Program-made: the position numbers and the translations under genes
In this document: piece after piece, positions 58,986-64,000 of the stretch
Layout: each line of letters begins with the position of its first letter
How positions within the stretch are numbered: position 1 is the first letter of the stretch
From: Xylanimonas allomyrinae
GTDB taxonomy: Bacteria; Actinomycetota; Actinomycetes; Actinomycetales; Cellulomonadaceae
Assembly: GCF_004135345.1 (NCBI RefSeq)
Contig: NZ_CP035495.1
Span: 620,001 to 684,000 of the forward strand
Length of the DNA stretch: 64,000 bases
Reading direction: 5' to 3'
The notes under the pieces: model-generated
Database searches by the model: none
Told to the model about the DNA's origin: nothing
What the model saw: only the letters and a program-made list of their open reading frames with translations

Positions 58986-60005
58986 ATGTCTTTGCGCACG
59001 ACCGCGTCCCTGGTGGGCGCTGCCCTTCTGCTGCCCCTGGCACTGTCAGCCTGCGGTACCACCGACCCCGGAGCGGCCGCGGCCGCGCCCACCGCGGCCG
59101 CGAGCGGCGAGTGCGCCGGCGTCGCCACGTCCACCGGCCCCGTCACTCTGACGGACTCGTTCGGCCGCACCGTCGAGCTCGACAAGCCGGCCGCGCGGGT
59201 CGCCGTGCTGGAGTGGCAGCAGGTCGAGGACGTGCTCACGCTGTGCGTCGCCCCCGTCGCGGTCGCCGACGTCGCCGGCTACACGACGTGGAACGGCGCC
59301 GAGACGCTGCCCGAGGGCGTGACCGACGTCGGCACCCGTGGTGAGCCCAACCTCGACACGCTCTACGCCGCCGAGCCCGACCTCGTCATCGTCGAGGCGT
59401 ACACGCCCGACGACGAGATCATCGCGACGCTCGAGGCGTACGACGTGCCCGTCCTGGCGACCAAGGGCGCCGACGCCGCCGACCCCGTCGCGAACATGCT
59501 CGCGACGTTCGACCTGATCGCCCAGGCGACCGGCCGGGAGGAACGTGCCGCGACCGTCGTCGACGAGTTCGAGACGCACCTCGCCGACGCGAAGCAGCAG
59601 ATCGCCGACGCCGCCCCCGAGCGCACGGACTTCGTCTACTTCGACGGGTGGATCGACGGCGGCAACGTGGCGCTGCGCCCCTTCGGCCAGGGGTCGCTCG
59701 TGGGCGAGCTCGGCGAGGCGCTGGGCCTGACGAACGCGTGGACAGGCGAGGTCGACCCGGCCTACGGGCTGGGGCAGTCGGACATCGAAGGCATGTCCGC
59801 CGTCGGAGACGCGACCTTCCTGTACACCGGGACGCAGGACGACGAGGACTGGACCGCCGGGCTGACGAAGAACGCGGTCTGGGCCAACCTGCCTGCCGTC
59901 GTCGACGGCCGCACCCACGCGTTCCCCGCGCACACCTGGACCTTCGGCGGGCCGCGGTCGTCCGAGAAGGTCATCGACGCCTACGTCGACGTCTTCACGA
60001 AGTGA
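58986..60005 (+). CDS. Iron-siderophore substrate-binding lipoprotein
   Basis: A 339-residue class III solute-binding protein (FecB/FhuD type). It has a lipoprotein signal with LPLALSACGTTD; the cysteine at about residue 22 would be lipidated after cleavage. The mature domain starts with TLTDSFGRTVELDKPAARVAVLEWQQVEDVLTL (about residues 51-83). The typical two-lobe pattern follows, with PEGVTDVGTRGEPNLDTLYAAEPDLVIV. The likely ligand is a ferric siderophore or heme-like iron chelate. It lies between the ATPase and permease genes; ATG chosen by the signal peptide. Confidence 0.93.
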   Translation: MSLRTTASLVGAALLLPLALSACGTTDPGAAAAAPTAAASGECAGVATSTGPVTLTDSFGRTVELDKPAARVAVLEWQQVEDVLTLCVAPVAVADVAGYTTWNGAETLPEGVTDVGTRGEPNLDTLYAAEPDLVIVEAYTPDDEIIATLEAYDVPVLATKGADAADPVANMLATFDLIAQATGREERAATVVDEFETHLADAKQQIADAAPERTDFVYFDGWIDGGNVALRPFGQGSLVGELGEALGLTNAWTGEVDPAYGLGQSDIEGMSAVGDATFLYTGTQDDEDWTAGLTKNAVWANLPAVVDGRTHAFPAHTWTFGGPRSSEKVIDAYVDVFTK

Positions 60006-60006
60006 C

Positions 60007-62133
60007 GTGATGACGGCCACCACGTCCCGCACGGACGCACCGCCGCTCGCGGAAGGGCTCGCGAGATCGACCCGGCCCGCCGTCTGGGCCACGGGGGCGG
60101 CCGCGGTGCTCGCGCTCGCCCTCGCCGTCGTCCTGGTCGGTGCCTGGCACCTCACCCAGGGCACGTCGGACGTCGGGGTGCGGGAGCTGCTCGGTCTGCT
60201 GACCGGCGGCGGCGACGTGGCCGTCCGCGACATCCTCGTCGGCTCACGCCTGCCGCGCCTCGCGGCGGGCGTGGCCGTCGGGTTCGCGCTCGGCGTCGCG
60301 GGGGCGCTCTTCCAGTCCGTGTCACGCAACCCCCTCGCGTCGCCCGACACCCTCGCCGTCACAGGCGGCTCCTACCTGGCGGTCGTGATCGTGGCCGCGT
60401 TCGGCCTCTCCGTGCCGTTCTGGGCGTCAGGAGCCGTCGCGTTCGCCGGGGGGATCGCCGCGGCCGCGCTCGTGCTCGGTCTCGCCGGTGGGGCCGGTGC
60501 CGGCGGCAGCAGGCTGGTCCTGGCCGGCGCCGCCGTCGCCATGGCGCTCCAGGCCGCCGTCTCCGCCCTGCTGATCCTGTTCGAGACGGAGACGACCGGG
60601 CTGTTCGCCTGGGGCAGCGGGTCGCTGAGCCAGCTCGACCTCACGGCGTTCTGGCGCGCGCTGCCCGTCGTCGTCGCGGCCACGGCCGGGGGGATGCTGC
60701 TCGCACGCCGCCTCGACGTCCTCGGGCTCGGTGACGACACCGCCCGGGCCCTGGGCGTTCCCGTGCGGGGCACCCGTGCCGGCGCCGTCGTGCTGGCGGT
60801 CCTGCTGACGGCGGCGGCGGTCACGCTCGCAGGGCCGATCGGGTTCGTCGGGCTCGCCGCACCCGTCGTCGCACGCCTGCTGGCGCGCGTCCTGCCCGCG
60901 CTGAACCGGCACGTGCTGCTTCTCCCGGCGGCGGGCCTGCTCGGCTCGTTCGTCGTCGTGCTCGCCGACGCCGCGGTGCGCGCCCTCCTGGGAGCGGACG
61001 CGGCGCTCGCCGTGCCCACCGGCGTGGCGACGACGGTGATCGGCGCGCTGATCATGGTGCTGCTCGCCCGCCGTCTGCGCGACGCCGGGCCGACGAGGCG
61101 GCCGCCGGCGGCCGTCGGCGGGCCGCGGGGCACGCGACGCTTCGTCGTCGTGCTCACCGGCGCGGCCCTGCTCGCAGGGGCCGTCGTCGTGGCCGGGCTG
61201 CTCGCCGGGTCGACGTGGCTGCGCACGGGAGACATCGCCCTGTGGATGCAGGGCGAGGGTCCTGCCGTCGTCCGGTTCGCCCTCGACGAGCGGGCTCCGC
61301 GCGTCGCGGCCGCCGTGGTCGCCGGGGCCGCGCTCGCACTCTCGGGAACGATGGTGCAGGCCACCGCCCGCAACCCGCTGGCGGAGCCCGGCATCCTCGG
61401 CATCACCGGCGGCGCCGGCCTCGGCGCCGTGGTGGCCGTGACCGCGGTCGCGGGCACCGCCTGGGGCAACGGGGTCGCGGCCAGCGCCGGCGCCACGCTC
61501 GTCGCGGCCGTCGCCGGAGGTCTGGGCGCGTTCGTGCTGGTCTTCCTGCTCGCGTGGCGCTCCGGCCTCCTCGCCGACCGGCTCGTGCTCGTCGGCATCG
61601 GCCTGTGGAACCTGACCGCCGCAGTGTCGGCGTTCCTCCTGCTGCGCGCGGACCCGTGGAACACCCCACGCATCTACACGTGGCTGTCCGGGACGACCTA
61701 CGGACGCGACTTCCCCGAGGTGCTGCCCGTCGTCGTCCTGCTCGGCCTGGCCGTGCCCCTCGCCGCCGCGATGCCGCGCGAGCTGGACCTGCTCGCGCTC
61801 GACGACGACACGCCCCGCCTGGTCGGGATCGGGCTGGAGCGCACGCGGCTGCTCGTCCTGGCCGTCGCGGCGGCGCTCGCGGCCACGAGCGTGACCGCGG
61901 TCGGCGTCGTCGGGTTCGTCGGCCTGGTCGCACCGCACGCCGCGCGCGCCCTCGTCGGCGGACGCCACGCGCGCGTGCTGCCCGTCGCGATGCTGCTCGG
62001 CGCCGTGCTGCTCGGCCTCGCGGACCTGGCGGGCCGCACCGTGATCGCACCCGCGCAGCTCCCGGCGGGTCTTGCCGTCGCGCTGCTCGGGGCGCCGTAC
62101 TTCGTGTGGCTGCTGGCGCGGTCGCGCCGCTGA
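60007..62133 (+). CDS. Fused FecCD-type iron-siderophore permease (two permease domains in one chain)
   Basis: A 708-residue protein holding two FecCD domains in tandem, as in FhuB, with about 20 predicted helices. Repeat 1 shows SRNPLASPDTLAVTGG near residue 108 and GPIGFVGLAAPVVARLL near residue 277; repeat 2 shows ARNPLAEPGILGITGGAGLG near residue 456 and VGVVGFVGLVAPHAARALVGG near residue 636. So no separate partner permease is needed, and none is present. The start could be GTG 60007 or the next ATG 60010. Immediately follows the binding-protein gene. Membrane partner of the ATPase at 58087. Confidence 0.94.
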   Translation: MMTATTSRTDAPPLAEGLARSTRPAVWATGAAAVLALALAVVLVGAWHLTQGTSDVGVRELLGLLTGGGDVAVRDILVGSRLPRLAAGVAVGFALGVAGALFQSVSRNPLASPDTLAVTGGSYLAVVIVAAFGLSVPFWASGAVAFAGGIAAAALVLGLAGGAGAGGSRLVLAGAAVAMALQAAVSALLILFETETTGLFAWGSGSLSQLDLTAFWRALPVVVAATAGGMLLARRLDVLGLGDDTARALGVPVRGTRAGAVVLAVLLTAAAVTLAGPIGFVGLAAPVVARLLARVLPALNRHVLLLPAAGLLGSFVVVLADAAVRALLGADAALAVPTGVATTVIGALIMVLLARRLRDAGPTRRPPAAVGGPRGTRRFVVVLTGAALLAGAVVVAGLLAGSTWLRTGDIALWMQGEGPAVVRFALDERAPRVAAAVVAGAALALSGTMVQATARNPLAEPGILGITGGAGLGAVVAVTAVAGTAWGNGVAASAGATLVAAVAGGLGAFVLVFLLAWRSGLLADRLVLVGIGLWNLTAAVSAFLLLRADPWNTPRIYTWLSGTTYGRDFPEVLPVVVLLGLAVPLAAAMPRELDLLALDDDTPRLVGIGLERTRLLVLAVAAALAATSVTAVGVVGFVGLVAPHAARALVGGRHARVLPVAMLLGAVLLGLADLAGRTVIAPAQLPAGLAVALLGAPYFVWLLARSRR

Positions 62134-62286
62134 GGCGGGGCCGCTACGCCGGACGGCCGGTGCGTCCACCCGGGCGCGGCCCGTCGGGCCCCGCCCGCGC
62201 ACCGCGCACACGGCCGCCCGCCCAGGGCGAGCGCCCCGGTCGAGGGCCACGCCCAGCGCCCGGCCCTCCGGCGTCGTCGGCGGTGT

Positions 62287-63120
62287 TCACGGACCATGCA
62301 GGGCGAGGGCCGCCGCGCGCCCTCGCTCAAGCCAGGTGACGGTGGTTCCGGCGGGTAGCCGATCCGCGTGGAGGTTCTCGCGTGCCCGTTCTTCGGCTTC
62401 GGAGAAGTGCGACCACCCCTCGTAGTGGACGGGCACGACGACGCGCGGCCTCGTCGCGGCGAGGAGTCCCGCCGCGTCCGTGCTGTTCATGGAGTAGCGC
62501 AGCGGGCCGGTGAGCGGGAAACGCACCGCTCCGAGATGCAGCAGGAGGACGTCCACGTCCAGATGGCGTGCCGCCCGCCGCAGCGGCCGGTGCAGCACGG
62601 TGTCGCCGGTCATCCAGACCGCGGTCCGTGGGCTGCCGGCGAGGGAGACGGCGAACCCGATCACCGTTCCGGCAACGGGCCGGCTCAAGGGCGGCCCGTG
62701 CCTGCAGGGTGTGGCCAGGACGTGCAGGTCCGGCCGTCCGACGGCGGAGGCGGTGGTGGCCTGGCCCGGCCGCAGGCCTCGCGTGTTCGGTGCGCGCAGC
62801 CGCCGCGCGCCGGGAACGGTGGTCAGGACGGTGCCCGCGGAGGGCAGGAGGCTGCGGCCGTGGTCGTCGAGATTGTCCGCGTGGTGGTCGTGGCTGAGCA
62901 GGATCAGGTCCACCGGACCTACCTCGTCGGGCGCGACGGCCGGGCCGGTGGTCTTGGTCGAGCGGGTGCCGAGCCCGAACTCGTACGTGCGTCCGGGAGG
63001 GTCGAACGTGGGGTCGGTCAGGATGCGCCAGCCGGCGAGCTCGATCAGGACGGTGGGCCCGCCCACGTGCGTGACGCTCAGCGTGGGTGAGCCGGCCGGC
63101 GTGGGGTCGATGCCGGTCAC
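62287..63120 (-). CDS. Metallo-beta-lactamase-fold hydrolase (UlaG-like)
   Basis: A 277-residue protein. VDLILLSHDHHADNLDDHG near residues 75-93 contains the metal-binding H-x-H-x-D motif, and MTGDTVLH near residue 160 plus PVHYEGWSHFSE near residue 225 give later ligands. The WRILTDPTFDPPG strand near residue 34 matches the UlaG/YtnP-like group that cleaves lactones, phosphodiesters or phosphonates. Substrate is not known. GTG start. It is convergent with the iron permease; the 153-nt gap 62134-62286 shows no clear terminator. Confidence 0.82.
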   Translation of the reverse strand: MTGIDPTPAGSPTLSVTHVGGPTVLIELAGWRILTDPTFDPPGRTYEFGLGTRSTKTTGPAVAPDEVGPVDLILLSHDHHADNLDDHGRSLLPSAGTVLTTVPGARRLRAPNTRGLRPGQATTASAVGRPDLHVLATPCRHGPPLSRPVAGTVIGFAVSLAGSPRTAVWMTGDTVLHRPLRRAARHLDVDVLLLHLGAVRFPLTGPLRYSMNSTDAAGLLAATRPRVVVPVHYEGWSHFSEAEERARENLHADRLPAGTTVTWLERGRAAALALHGP

Positions 63121-63280
63121 GCGACGGAGCCCTCGGATTCGGCGCACGCCCGGTCCGAGACCGGGGTGCGGTCGGATGCGTCGCGCGAGCGTGGCGTCGG
63201 GCCGGCGACGGCGGCTGCGGTGGCCTGTCTTCGGACGTTCCGGTGCACGGTTGCGGTCCTCGGGGTGAGGGGTCGCCCGC

Positions 63281-64000
63281 TCAGGCGTCGACGAACGCCA
63301 GCAGGTCGGCGTGAAGGCGGTCGCGGTCGGTGTCGGGCAGGGCGTGGCTGCTGCCCTCGTAGACGGTGAGGGTCGCGCCGTCGACCAGCGCGGCCGACCG
63401 CTTGCCGCCGACGGCGAACGGCACGATCTGGTCGTCGTCGCCGTGGATGACCAAGGTCGGCACGTCGACCTTGGCCAGGTCGGGACGGAAGTCCGTGGCG
63501 GAGAACGCCGCGATGCACTCGTATGCGCCGCGGTGGCCGGCGGCCAGACCCTGGAGCCAGAACGCGTCGCGGAACCCTTGGTCGACGTCCTGGTGCCGGT
63601 TGTGGCCGAAGAACGGGCCGTCGGCAAGGTCTCGGTAGAGCTGGGACCGGTTGGCCTTCTCGCCCGCGCGGATCGTGTCGAAGACCTCGATCGGCAGGCC
63701 GTCAGGGTTGTCGTCGGTTTGCAGCATCAGGGGCGGGACCGCCGAGACGAGGACGAGCCTGGCCACGCGGGCGGTGCCGTGCCGCCCGATGTAGCGGACG
63801 ATCTCGCCACCGCCGGTCGAGTGGCCGACCAGGGTCAGGTCGTGCAGGTCGAGCGTGTCGATCAGGCAGGCGAGGTCGTCGGCGTAGGTGTCCATCTCGT
63901 TGCCGCCCCACGTCTGGCTGGACTTGCCGTGCCCGCGCCGGTCGTGCGCGATGGCGCGGTGACCGTGCTCGGCGAGGAACAGCGCGGCCGCCTCCCACGC
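63281..64000 (-). CDS. Alpha/beta hydrolase (chloroperoxidase/esterase-like), 5' end outside window
   Basis: The frame is open to the right edge, so the N-terminus is missing. Visible: [12 protein letters not shown] (oxyanion region), the nucleophile elbow [32 protein letters not shown] (catalytic Asp region) and [10 protein letters not shown] (catalytic His). This set fits non-heme chloroperoxidase/arylesterase relatives in the alpha/beta hydrolase superfamily. An internal ATG at 63895 is not the true start because the conserved RRGHG segment lies upstream. Specific reaction unknown. Confidence 0.87.
   Translation of the reverse strand, partial: AWEAAALFLAEHGHRAIAHDRRGHGKSSQTWGGNEMDTYADDLACLIDTLDLHDLTLVGHSTGGGEIVRYIGRHGTARVARLVLVSAVPPLMLQTDDNPDGLPIEVFDTIRAGEKANRSQLYRDLADGPFFGHNRHQDVDQGFRDAFWLQGLAAGHRGAYECIAAFSATDFRPDLAKVDVPTLVIHGDDDQIVPFAVGGKRSAALVDGATLTVYEGSSHALPDTDRDRLHADLLAFVDA

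Overview
The window is about 64 kb of a very GC-rich chromosome with dense, often ATGA- or GTGA-overlapping genes. Its 16S rRNA leader and spacer motifs, an actinobacterial-type SUF cluster led by SufR, and gene order shared with Mycobacterium (tyrS ... TPR protein, HAD phosphatase, tlyA, nadK, recN, steA, steB/mctB, pyrG, NUDIX) point to an actinobacterium. Gene style and the presence of a GH43 enzyme suggest Micrococcales, perhaps the Cellulomonas/Promicromonospora group, but genus was not proven.

Layout. 1-5.2 kb: tRNA/rRNA methyltransferase (cut at the left edge), a 2H phosphoesterase, and pheST. 5.2-8.1 kb: GH43 glycosidase, TetR regulator, quinone oxidoreductase. 8.2-15.6 kb: arginine operon argCJBDFR plus argH, with an inverted repeat and promoter in front; argG is not here. 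15.8-18.5 kb: P-loop kinase, alkyladenine glycosylase, tyrS. 18.5-24.3 kb: one complete 16S-23S-5S operon with two promoters, a processing stalk and a strong terminator; the spacer has no tRNA. 24.4-39.2 kb: an Arg/Gly/Asp repeat + TPR protein, HAD phosphatase, small protein, tlyA, nadK, recN, the SteA/SteB cell-division pair, a MraY/WecA-like membrane protein, MurJ, pyrG and a NUDIX hydrolase, mostly translationally coupled. 39.3-44.5 kb: a large AfsR/SARP-type regulator facing a DrrAB-type ABC exporter that carries four helically phased repeats at its promoter. 44.6-54.1 kb: ctaA, a second ABC exporter, and sufR-sufB-sufD-ferredoxin-sufC-sufS-sufU-sufT. 54.1-57.5 kb: a small mobile-DNA island with a decayed methylase/helicase fragment, a Zeta-type toxin-antitoxin pair, an IS630 transposase relic and a MazEF pair. 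58-62.1 kb: an iron-siderophore ABC system behind an IdeR/DtxR-like iron box. 62.3-64 kb: a metallo-beta-lactamase-fold hydrolase and an alpha/beta hydrolase cut by the right edge.

The most striking global feature is that eight genes (pheT, tyrS, the repeat/TPR gene, the HAD phosphatase, nadK, murJ, the SARP regulator and the SUF ferredoxin) are each interrupted by exactly one apparent missing base, always in a G or C run. Adding one base restores a full family-length protein in every case, and several are essential genes. Sequencing or assembly undercalls are the simplest reading, so these are annotated as full-length CDS spans with the break noted.

Regulatory sequence is unusually readable: a 17-bp perfect palindrome over the Zeta-module promoter, an inverted repeat over the mazEF start, an iron box over the siderophore promoter, direct repeats in front of the DrrAB exporter, and several -10 boxes placed 6-8 nt before start codons, which implies leaderless mRNAs.
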